64,000 bases of DNA from Christiangramia portivictoriae DSM 23547 (GTDB lineage: Bacteria; Bacteroidota; Bacteroidia; Flavobacteriales; Flavobacteriaceae): contig NZ_AUHF01000007.1 in the NCBI RefSeq assembly GCF_000423045.1, positions 1 through 64,000 of the forward strand. The letters run 5' to 3'. A program made the position numbers and the translations under genes. Under the pieces are notes generated by a model that made no database searches, was not told the DNA's origin, and saw nothing but the letters and a program-made list of their open reading frames with translations. Shown here in pieces: positions 42,237 through 50,250 of this stretch (its first letter is position 1; each line of letters opens with the position of its first letter).

Positions 42237-42513
42237 ACAGGATATTCTAACTGGTTTTATTACCGGGCTGGCGGCCAACATTGCCGGAGTCCTGGTTTAT
42301 ACCGGATTATTCTCAAATGCCGGGATAGACGCTACCCTGGCCGATGCTGTCGCCAACGATTATTTAGGAAAGGTCTTTGCTCTGGGTGCTATTCTCAACT
42401 TCCTGCCATTCTATATTTTTCTACGGAAGAAACAGAATTACCATGCACGCGGAGTACTGTTGGCAACCATTATTGTAGCCGTCGCTGTAGCGATTTACAA
42501 ATTCGTGTTATGA
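42229..42513 (+). CDS. Small membrane protein between surE and lpxB
   Basis: 94 aa from the ATG at 42229, overlapping surE by 8 bp and lpxB by 4 bp. About three hydrophobic helices (TGFITGLAANIAGVLVYTGLF, VFALGAILNFLPFYIFL, GVLLATIIVAVAVAIYKFVL) around a charged RKKQNYHARG loop. No family recognised. The overlaps on both sides show it is a real, co-translated gene; a link to lipid A or envelope lipids is suggested only by position. Confidence 0.85.
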   Translation: MIKQDILTGFITGLAANIAGVLVYTGLFSNAGIDATLADAVANDYLGKVFALGAILNFLPFYIFLRKKQNYHARGVLLATIIVAVAVAIYKFVL

Positions 42514-43619
42514 AGTATTATATTATAGCCGGCGAAGCTTCCGGAGACCTGCACGCATCCAATTTGATGAAAGCGCTGAAAGAAGAAGATCCTGATGCAG
42601 ATTTCAGATTTTGGGGTGGTGATCTTATGCAGGCCCAGGGTGGAACAATGGTGAAACACTACCGGGAACTGGCCTTTATGGGTTTTGCTGAAGTTATTAT
42701 AAACCTGCGTACGATCTTCAGCAATATTAAACTCTGCAAAACAGATATCAATGAATATAAGCCGGATGTAATTATATATATCGATTATCCTGGCTTTAAT
42801 ATGCGAATTGCTGAATGGGCTAAAAAACAGGGATATCAAAATCATTACTATATTTCCCCGCAAATCTGGGCCTGGAAAGAAAACCGAATTAAAAAGATCA
42901 AAAGGGATGTGGATCACATGTATGTTATTCTGCCATTTGAAAAACAATTTTATGAGCAGAAACATAATTTCCCTGTAGAATTTGTAGGTCATCCATTACT
43001 CGATGCTATTCAGAACAGGCAGGTGCCGCCACCTGAAGTATTTAGAAGAGAACATCATTTAGATAACAAGCCTATCATTGCGTTATTACCGGGAAGCAGG
43101 AAACAGGAAATAGAAAAAATGCTGAGTATCATGCTTAGCGTTACAGATCATTTCAAGGATTACCAATTTGTGATCGCTGGCGCACCCAGCCAGGACAAAG
43201 AATTCTACCAGGATTTCACCGACAGGAAGAATGTGAGCCTTATCATGAATAAAACTTATGATATCCTCAGTTTTGCGCATGCGGCTCTAGTGACTTCCGG
43301 AACTGCAACCCTTGAAACCGCACTTTTCAAAGTTCCCGAAGTAGTGTGCTACAAAGGCAGTTATATCTCTTATCACATTGCTAAGCGTATTATTAACCTG
43401 GATTATATATCACTCGTTAACTTGATCATGGATCGCGAGGTGGTAAAAGAATTGATTCAAAGTGAACTCAATACTGAAAATCTGAAAAAAGAACTATCTA
43501 AGATACTTCAGGATGAAAAACGAGAAGAGATCTTTAGAGAATATCATGAACTGGAACAAAAGCTTGGTGGAGCTGGTGCCAGCAAGAATACAGCCAAACT
43601 CATCATCAATAAAATGTAG
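42510..43619 (+). CDS. lpxB: Lipid-A-disaccharide synthase
   Basis: 369-aa glycosyltransferase (GT19) joining UDP-2,3-diacylglucosamine and lipid X to form the lipid A disaccharide at the inner membrane. Motifs: YYIIAGEASGDLHASNLM at the start, YIDYPGFNMRIA, YYISPQIWAWKENRI, LLPGSRKQEIEKML and VTSGTATLETAL. Normal length. Its start overlaps the previous gene (ATGA), and the NlpC/P60 gene follows 3 bp after. Confidence 0.96.
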   Translation: MKYYIIAGEASGDLHASNLMKALKEEDPDADFRFWGGDLMQAQGGTMVKHYRELAFMGFAEVIINLRTIFSNIKLCKTDINEYKPDVIIYIDYPGFNMRIAEWAKKQGYQNHYYISPQIWAWKENRIKKIKRDVDHMYVILPFEKQFYEQKHNFPVEFVGHPLLDAIQNRQVPPPEVFRREHHLDNKPIIALLPGSRKQEIEKMLSIMLSVTDHFKDYQFVIAGAPSQDKEFYQDFTDRKNVSLIMNKTYDILSFAHAALVTSGTATLETALFKVPEVVCYKGSYISYHIAKRIINLDYISLVNLIMDREVVKELIQSELNTENLKKELSKILQDEKREEIFREYHELEQKLGGAGASKNTAKLIINKM

Positions 43620-43622
43620 GGA

Positions 43623-44180
43623 ATGAAAACAGCGGTTTTTCTAAAATTAGTGTTGGTCTGCATGCTGCTGGCCATTCTCAGTTCCTGCGGAAGCAGATCC
43701 AGAGTCATCACAACCAAAGAAGCGCAATCCAGGGTTTTAAGAAACGAAAATAAGCCGGAAAGGCTGGTGAATGAGCGAGAGCATAAAACTGATGCCAAAG
43801 TCGCTGAAAAGATCGTAAAGCATGCCAAAGGTTTTGAAGGCACCAGGTATAAATTTGGTGGCACCACCAAAAAAGGAATGGACTGTTCAGGGTTGGTTTA
43901 TGTAAGCTTTCTGGAAGAAGGTTTGTCGCTACCAAGAACATCACGGGCAATGTCCCTAAAGGGAAGAAGATTATATTTAAAAGAAGTCAGCACCGGTGAT
44001 CTGTTATTTTTTGAAACGGACAAGAACAAAAAGGTTATCAACCACGTTGGTCTGGTTGTTCAGGCAGACAAAGACCATATTTATTTCATACATTCATCAA
44101 CTTCCAGAGGCGTTATTATCTCCTCACTTTCAGAAACTTACTGGAAAGATAATTTTGTGCTGGCACGTCGCGTGATTTAA
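43623..44180 (+). CDS. NlpC/P60 (C40) peptidoglycan endopeptidase lipoprotein
   Basis: 185 aa. Lipobox AILSSC in the signal sequence, then a basic linker, then an NlpC/P60 domain (about 65-185). The catalytic set is visible: Cys88 in GMDCSGLV, His141 in NHVGLVV and His157 in YFIHSSTSRGV. Such enzymes cut stem peptides of peptidoglycan in the periplasm. It starts 3 bp after lpxB and is probably co-transcribed. Confidence 0.93.
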   Translation: MKTAVFLKLVLVCMLLAILSSCGSRSRVITTKEAQSRVLRNENKPERLVNEREHKTDAKVAEKIVKHAKGFEGTRYKFGGTTKKGMDCSGLVYVSFLEEGLSLPRTSRAMSLKGRRLYLKEVSTGDLLFFETDKNKKVINHVGLVVQADKDHIYFIHSSTSRGVIISSLSETYWKDNFVLARRVI

Positions 44181-44215
44181 AAAATTAATTACTTTCAGGC
44201 GGTTAATTCTACAGC

Positions 44216-46240
44216 TTGAAAAGTTCAGGATTCGTTTTTATACGGCTTAGTTTGTACCTGTTAGCGGGAATTCTGCTGGGCTTCTCCATTTGGGTAGATC
44301 TGGTTCTAAGCCTGTTAATCAGCATGGGCTTCCTGCTCCTCTTTTTCATCGCCTATCACAGAAGTACGAAACCAGTATTTCCAGATAACTTCTTCGGAAT
44401 ACTCACCTTTTTATTAATTGCCAGCCTGGGATTTACTGCAGTTCAGCTTAGGCAACCGGAAAACATATCCTCACATTATACCAATTTTGAACTTGAAGAT
44501 GGGCAAATTCTTAAAGCTGAAGTTTCAGAAGAATTAAAACCGAATCAGTATAGTTCCAGATATATTATTGAAGCCAGATCACTTCAGACTACAAATAAAT
44601 CTTTCAAGCTTACCGGAAAAATCCTGCTCAGCATCAATAAAAACCCAGAGAAGCTGATAATTTTAAGGCCTGGTGATGTTTTATTGCTCCCGTTTAAGCC
44701 AGAAAACGTCAAACCACCATCGAATCCTTTTATGTTTAGTTACAAGGACTACCTGGAGGGTTTGAAGATCCATCGGCAGTTGCAATTAACTTCTTCAGAA
44801 GTAGAGGTTCATTCTTATAATAAGAGTTTGCATAGTTATTCCAGGTCTTTACGAAGGGACCTTATCGGCAAAGTTCGAAAACATGATTTTTCGCAAAACG
44901 AGCTGGCGGTATTTCAGGCATTAATACTTGGTCAACGCAGCGATTTGAATGACGAACTTTATAAAGACTACTCTGCGGCAGGAGCGGTGCATATCCTGGC
45001 CATTAGCGGACTCCATATTGGAATCCTTTTATTGATACTCAACTGGCTCTTACAACCTCTAAAAAGATCTAGATCCGGGAAATTCGCAGGCTTGCTTCTA
45101 TCGCTTCTAATTTTATGGGCTTTTGCCATACTCACAGGGCTGCAGCCATCGGTAGTAAGAGCAGTAACCATGTTTAGCTTCCTGGCTGTGGGTTTAAATT
45201 TAAGAAGGAAAACCGGAGCTTTTAATAGCCTTGCTCTATCATTCTTCTTCCTCCTGCTTATCGATCCTTACTATATACTACAAGTCGGCTTTCAGCTAAG
45301 TTATCTCGCGGTATTCAGCATTTTGCTGATCCAGCCAAAACTATATAAATTAGTAAACATCGATGATAAGTTCCTTGATTATTTCTGGAAATTGAGTTCC
45401 GTGAGTATTGCTGCGCAGATTGGCGTCCTGCCCTTAAGTATTTATTATTTCCATCAGTTCCCGGGACTGTTCCTGCTTACGAACTTATTTATCCTTCCTT
45501 TTCTGGGTGTATTGCTCATTTCAGGTATTGTAGTGCTGGCGTTGGCATATTTTGGCTACTTACCAGATCTTTTTGTACGGATATTCAATGAAATGCTGGC
45601 AGGCATGAACTGGATTGTTACAGAGATCGCTTCTCAAAAGCAATTCGTGCTAAGTAATATTGACCTCGATCTTTATCATATGATGGCTCTGTACGTGGTT
45701 TTAGCAGGTTTATTGATGTTCTGGCAAAAAGCGAGCTTTAGAAATAGTACAGTTTTACTAATAGGAATCATATTTCTTCAGCTTAGCAGCATCGCCACTA
45801 GAATTTCAAATCCTTCAGCTGAAGTTATGATCATGCATCGCTACAAAACAAGCGGCATTACTTTTAAGGAGAACGACCATTTGTTAGTTGCTACAAGCAC
45901 TTCCGAAGCACCACAACTAATCGATTACATACGCGAACGTAAGATCAAGAGACTCGAGCGAAAGGCGATAGAAAAGGCCTATACGACTCCGCGTGGTTTA
46001 CTGTATGTCCAGAGTGATAGTATCATCCTGCCAGAGCTAGAGATTTCCCCTGAGTTACTTTTGCTTCGGAATTCTCCTAAAATCAATTTTGAAAGGTTGC
46101 TAATGAATTCCAAACCGAAACAGGTCATAGCCGATGGAAGCAATTATCCCTATCTGGTAAAAAAGTGGAAAGAGACTGCGCGTAATAAAAAAATCCCTTT
46201 CCATGCTACTGCTGAAAAGGGAGCTTATATCCTGAAGTAA
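44216..46240 (+). CDS. ComEC/Rec2-family DNA-uptake channel protein, without the metallo-beta-lactamase domain
   Basis: 674 aa, starting at TTG (44216): an in-frame stop lies 12 bp upstream and the next Met is residue 37, after the first helix. N-terminal DUF4131-like part with helices (10-70) and an OB-like extracellular region, then the Competence domain with ALILGQRSDLN, AAGAVHILAISGLHIGILL and GLQPSVVRAVTMFSF. The hydrolase-like C-terminal domain with the HxHxDH metal motif seen in many ComEC proteins is absent, as often in Bacteroidota. Probably an inner-membrane channel for transforming DNA. Confidence 0.9.
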   Translation: MKSSGFVFIRLSLYLLAGILLGFSIWVDLVLSLLISMGFLLLFFIAYHRSTKPVFPDNFFGILTFLLIASLGFTAVQLRQPENISSHYTNFELEDGQILKAEVSEELKPNQYSSRYIIEARSLQTTNKSFKLTGKILLSINKNPEKLIILRPGDVLLLPFKPENVKPPSNPFMFSYKDYLEGLKIHRQLQLTSSEVEVHSYNKSLHSYSRSLRRDLIGKVRKHDFSQNELAVFQALILGQRSDLNDELYKDYSAAGAVHILAISGLHIGILLLILNWLLQPLKRSRSGKFAGLLLSLLILWAFAILTGLQPSVVRAVTMFSFLAVGLNLRRKTGAFNSLALSFFFLLLIDPYYILQVGFQLSYLAVFSILLIQPKLYKLVNIDDKFLDYFWKLSSVSIAAQIGVLPLSIYYFHQFPGLFLLTNLFILPFLGVLLISGIVVLALAYFGYLPDLFVRIFNEMLAGMNWIVTEIASQKQFVLSNIDLDLYHMMALYVVLAGLLMFWQKASFRNSTVLLIGIIFLQLSSIATRISNPSAEVMIMHRYKTSGITFKENDHLLVATSTSEAPQLIDYIRERKIKRLERKAIEKAYTTPRGLLYVQSDSIILPELEISPELLLLRNSPKINFERLLMNSKPKQVIADGSNYPYLVKKWKETARNKKIPFHATAEKGAYILK

Positions 46241-46248
46241 CTGGCTTG

Positions 46249-46791
46249 CTATCCAGAGAATTTGTTTTCAAAATTCTCCTGGTAGGCTTTCCAGTCTTCC
46301 TCTGTAGTAACAGTTTTATAGTCGTTGGAGGCAAAAACTTTTAAGAATATTTCGAGCTTTTGAGGAGTGAGATATCCCTTGAGTGGAGAAAGAAACTTGC
46401 CTTGTTCATCGAAAAACACCATCGTTGGGTAGGCATTTACGCCCATAGCCAGGGCAAACTCATGCACAGAATTCCTTCCTTTCCTGTCGGCTTGATAATT
46501 CGGGTTCTTAAATACCTTGTCTTTGTATCTCACTACCTCATTACCTTCTGCATTAAATTTTACAGCGTAGTAATGTTTATTGATATAATTCGCGACGTCC
46601 TTATTACCAAAAGTGTTTTTATCCAAAAGTTTACATGGACCACACCAGGTAGTATAAGCATCTACAAAGATCTTTCTTGGCTCTTTCTTTTGAGCTGCCA
46701 AAGCTTCATTCATACTCATCCACTTAATTTCCTGCGCCTGTACCGCTGATACAGCCATGATGAGAATGAGAAAAAAAATCAGTTTTTTCAT
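46249..46791 (-). CDS. Periplasmic thioredoxin-family protein
   Basis: 180 aa. Signal peptide 1-19 (ending AVQAQ), then a thioredoxin fold with active-site WCGPC (Trp49, Cys50, Cys53) and a cis-Pro region YPTMVFF. Related to DUF255/thioredoxin_7-like secreted proteins. Likely a periplasmic disulfide reductase; partner unknown. Convergent with the comEC-like gene (8-bp gap) and monocistronic. Confidence 0.9.
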   Translation of the reverse strand: MKKLIFFLILIMAVSAVQAQEIKWMSMNEALAAQKKEPRKIFVDAYTTWCGPCKLLDKNTFGNKDVANYINKHYYAVKFNAEGNEVVRYKDKVFKNPNYQADRKGRNSVHEFALAMGVNAYPTMVFFDEQGKFLSPLKGYLTPQKLEIFLKVFASNDYKTVTTEEDWKAYQENFENKFSG

Positions 46792-46823
46792 ATGCTAAAA
46801 TTAATGAATTTAGCTAAGAGCAA

Positions 46824-46853
46824 AAAGCGTTCCTAAGCTAATAGAAACGCTTT
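46824..46853 (-). terminator. Terminator of the peptide-uptake operon
   Basis: 8-bp outer stem (46824-46831 with 46846-46853) around a 14-nt loop that can pair further. T-run on the minus strand, 13 bp after the transporter stop codon. Confidence 0.55.
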
Positions 46854-46866
46854 AATATGGCTTTAA

Positions 46867-48654
46867 TTATTTGATTCCGTGCATCAATTTCTTGAGCAAT
46901 GGATTCAGCAAGGCTACCAGCAATCCACCTGCAATCGGAACTATGGTGAATATGAGGAAGAAGGTAGAAAGGTCATACTGTTCTGTGACAGATTCGATCA
47001 TACCTCCAAGTGATCCGGCAAGTTTGTTTCCAATGGCGATCGCCAGGTACCACATCCCGAACATAAAGGCGATCATTCTTGCTGGCACCAGCTTACTTAC
47101 GTATGATAATCCAAGTGGTGACAGACATAATTCACCAAGAGTATGAAGCAAATATGCCAGAATAAGCCAGATCATGCTCACTTTCGCTCCTGCTGCAAGT
47201 CCGCTTGACCCAAGAGCTAGTAGTCCAAAACCAAGACCGAGCAGTACAAGCCCAAAACAGTATTTGTAGGCTGCAGAAGGATTGTATTTACTTTCCCACC
47301 ATTTCGAGAAGAAAGATGCAAAAACAATAATAAAGAAAGAATTCAGAATGCTAAACCACGACACCGTGATCTCGGTCGTAGTTGCTGAAAATTCACGCAC
47401 TAACATCCAGATCACCAAAGCCCAGATCCCCGCAAAGCATATTCCCAGGATGATATTAGAACCTGGGATTTTAGAAAAAGTCTGCTTCCATAGTAGATAC
47501 AGCACCCAAGTGATGATTGCCAGCGGCACTACGGTAAGCAGTGCATTCATAATATTGAAAACCATGGCAGAGTTTCCAGTGAGCACTCTGTCTACATTAT
47601 CCCTGGCGAAAATGATCAGGGAAGATGCTCCCTGTTCGAATGCCAGGAAAAAGAATACTGTAAATACAGCAAAAATAATCACTGCGATCAGGCGGTCACG
47701 AACAATTGGCGCATATCGGGCAATTCTGGATATTACCAGAATCAAAAATAGTATTAAACCAATCAAAGCCATTCCAATAGGGCCGGAAAAAGGTTCGCCA
47801 CCAAAATCGAAAGGCATCACCACGGGAAGTAAATTGAGATCTCCAATCCGGGACAATGGATCGTTGATCAAGTATAAAAATCCAATGCACGCAGAAGCAA
47901 AGACCAGTATCTTATCTAGTAGCGTAAAAGGATTTGGCTTGTGCTGTACTCCTTTGCTTTCCTCTTCTTGTAAATGTTTTGCCGCCAGTTCTTTATCTGG
48001 AACCCCACCAATCTTTCCGAAGAGAGGTTTCGCGAGCCAGAATTGTAAAGTCCCGAGAAGCATGAAGATTCCGGCAAGGCCAAAGCCCCAGCTCCAGCCA
48101 ATCTTTTCGGCAAGATAACCGCAGAGCATCATTCCGAAGAATGCCCCTGCATTTACACCCATATAGAAAATGGTATAGGCACCATCTTTTTTATCGGTTT
48201 TACCTTCATACATTTCAGAAATGATGGAGGTGATATTTGGTTTAAAAAAACCGGTTCCAATCACTAATAAACCAAGTCCCAGGTAAAGAGAAGTTTCAGT
48301 CTCCAGTGCCATGGATGCATGACCCAGGGTCATGATCGCAGCACCTATGATCACTGCCCAGCGATAACCAGTAAATTTATCTGCGATGAGTCCGCCCAGA
48401 ATTGGAGTGAGATAAAGCAATCCGGCATAGGTTCCGAAGAGAGCTCCGGCATTTTCAGCGGTCCAGCCCCAACCGGGATTATCGACGCCTACGATCGCCA
48501 TGGTAAGAAAATTTACCAAAAGCACCCGCATTCCGTAGAAAGAGAAGCGTTCCCACATTTCAGTAAAGAAGAGGACAAAAAGTCCTGCAGGATGGCCTAA
48601 TACTTTACTCTTAAAGAAATCATTTTCCAGGTTCACTGTTCCCTGCACACTCAT
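46867..48654 (-). CDS. Proton-dependent oligopeptide (POT/PTR2) transporter, first copy
   Basis: 595-aa MFS protein for di- and tripeptide import coupled to protons. The POT signature ExxERFxYG appears as EMWERFSFYGMR near the N terminus. About 14 hydrophobic helices, with a longer cytoplasmic loop (EEESKGVQHKPNPF). Longer than the neighbouring paralogue by 74 residues. It is the last gene of a DPP4-POT-POT unit, 12 bp after the second transporter. Confidence 0.94.
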   Translation of the reverse strand: MSVQGTVNLENDFFKSKVLGHPAGLFVLFFTEMWERFSFYGMRVLLVNFLTMAIVGVDNPGWGWTAENAGALFGTYAGLLYLTPILGGLIADKFTGYRWAVIIGAAIMTLGHASMALETETSLYLGLGLLVIGTGFFKPNITSIISEMYEGKTDKKDGAYTIFYMGVNAGAFFGMMLCGYLAEKIGWSWGFGLAGIFMLLGTLQFWLAKPLFGKIGGVPDKELAAKHLQEEESKGVQHKPNPFTLLDKILVFASACIGFLYLINDPLSRIGDLNLLPVVMPFDFGGEPFSGPIGMALIGLILFLILVISRIARYAPIVRDRLIAVIIFAVFTVFFFLAFEQGASSLIIFARDNVDRVLTGNSAMVFNIMNALLTVVPLAIITWVLYLLWKQTFSKIPGSNIILGICFAGIWALVIWMLVREFSATTTEITVSWFSILNSFFIIVFASFFSKWWESKYNPSAAYKYCFGLVLLGLGFGLLALGSSGLAAGAKVSMIWLILAYLLHTLGELCLSPLGLSYVSKLVPARMIAFMFGMWYLAIAIGNKLAGSLGGMIESVTEQYDLSTFFLIFTIVPIAGGLLVALLNPLLKKLMHGIK

Positions 48655-48666
48655 AACCGGATGAGT

Positions 48667-50232
48667 TTAAGATTTGGTATTTGCCAGATCATACTCTTCC
48701 TGCTCAGGCAATTCTCTTTCGTTGTCTTCCACGCCGTGAGTAAGCCTTTTTAGTGGCTTTAGCATAATAAGAACAATCGCTGCAAATATCACAGTGAAAA
48801 TGGTGATTCCTGAGAAAATAGCAATATCTCCTGCTTCTGAAGCAAATTCACCAATGATCCCAGCAACTTTGTTTCCAAGTCCTGTGGCCGCAAAGTAAAC
48901 ACCCATCATAAGCGATGCGTATCTTACCGGAGCCAATTTCGTGATAAAGGAAAGTGCAACCGGAGATGAACACAACTCACCTATGGTGTGGAATAAATAA
49001 GCCAGTACCAACCAGTACATGGCAGATGAACCATTAGACTCGAATTGTAGAGCTGCAAATACCATGAAAATAAAACCAAGCCCCATGATGATCACCCCTG
49101 TAGCCATCTTGAAAATGGAAGAAGCCTCTTTACTTTTAAGTTTACGCTTAGCCCAGTAATTTGCCACCACGAGACCAAAAACAATAATAAACAGGGCATT
49201 TAAGGACTGGAACCATGATGCTGGCACCTCATTTCCAATTAATGGTAAACTAAATGGCAATGATCTATCTGTATTATCCAGAGCGTAAATATTCATCAAT
49301 CCACCGGCCTGCTCAAAAGCTCCCCAGAATACAATTACCAGGATAAAAGATAGTAACATTACCACATAACGGTCTTTCATCACCTTGGTTGTAAGATCTT
49401 TATAAACCATCATCATCATACTGATCACAAGGGTTAGGAAAATGAACAGCAGGCCGTAACCTATTCCTATAAAGAAAAATCCTGCAATTGAAGCTACAAG
49501 TAGAATTCCGGTGATTGCTAATTGAACCGGAGACTTAAATAAGTCGGCAAACAAATTACCAAGAGAAGCACCTTCATCCCGCTCCACTTTGGAAAGCAGG
49601 TTTCCAACGTTCACCAGGTGTTTTTGTCCAACGAGGTAAACAATCAATCCAAGTGCCATTGCGATCCCGGCCAGACCAAAACCATAATGCCATCCTATGT
49701 TTTCTCCTACATATCCCACAATCAAACTTGAGAGGAAAGCTCCCAGGTTAATACCAATATAGAAAATCGTAAATCCTTTATCTCTTCGAATATCACCTTC
49801 TTTGTAAAGACCTCCCACCATGGTTGAGATATTCGGTTTTAAGAAACCAACACCGGCAATAATTAAACCCAGACCTGTATAGAATGCCCACATTTCTTCC
49901 ACTGCCAGTATACCATGTCCCGCAACCAGCACAATACCTCCTATAAGGACGGCTCGTTTTTGCCCAAATACTTTATCGGCCAGGATTCCTCCCGGTATCG
50001 ATGCGACATATACCAGCATGGTGTACCAACCGTAGAGCGCCAGGGCCTCAGCCTGGGTCCATCCCAGTCCTGCGTTACCTTCAGTAGTTGCACTTACAAG
50101 GTAGAGTACCAGAATAGCACGCATTCCATAATAGGAAAAACGTTCCCACATTTCAGTGAAAAATAAAATATAGAGACCTACCGGGTGGCCAAATAATTCT
50201 TTTTGTTTAACGCGTACGTCTGTAGTTGCCAT
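48667..50232 (-). CDS. Proton-dependent oligopeptide (POT/PTR2) transporter, second copy
   Basis: 521-aa MFS di/tripeptide:proton symporter with EMWERFSYYGMR in helix 1 and the FTIFYIGINLGAFLSSLI segment of helix 5. A paralogue of the adjacent transporter, probably from tandem duplication. It begins 18 bp after the dipeptidyl peptidase stop codon. The acidic C-terminal tail (DNERELPEQEEYD) is cytoplasmic. Confidence 0.94.
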   Translation of the reverse strand: MATTDVRVKQKELFGHPVGLYILFFTEMWERFSYYGMRAILVLYLVSATTEGNAGLGWTQAEALALYGWYTMLVYVASIPGGILADKVFGQKRAVLIGGIVLVAGHGILAVEEMWAFYTGLGLIIAGVGFLKPNISTMVGGLYKEGDIRRDKGFTIFYIGINLGAFLSSLIVGYVGENIGWHYGFGLAGIAMALGLIVYLVGQKHLVNVGNLLSKVERDEGASLGNLFADLFKSPVQLAITGILLVASIAGFFFIGIGYGLLFIFLTLVISMMMMVYKDLTTKVMKDRYVVMLLSFILVIVFWGAFEQAGGLMNIYALDNTDRSLPFSLPLIGNEVPASWFQSLNALFIIVFGLVVANYWAKRKLKSKEASSIFKMATGVIIMGLGFIFMVFAALQFESNGSSAMYWLVLAYLFHTIGELCSSPVALSFITKLAPVRYASLMMGVYFAATGLGNKVAGIIGEFASEAGDIAIFSGITIFTVIFAAIVLIMLKPLKRLTHGVEDNERELPEQEEYDLANTKS

Positions 50233-50250
50233 TTATTAGAGGATATTAAA

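Noticed and set aside
47282-48118. 278-codon plus-strand frame opposite the first POT transporter
   Set aside because: A long antisense shadow of a membrane protein gene; composition is low-complexity Ile/Ser/Lys with no motif.
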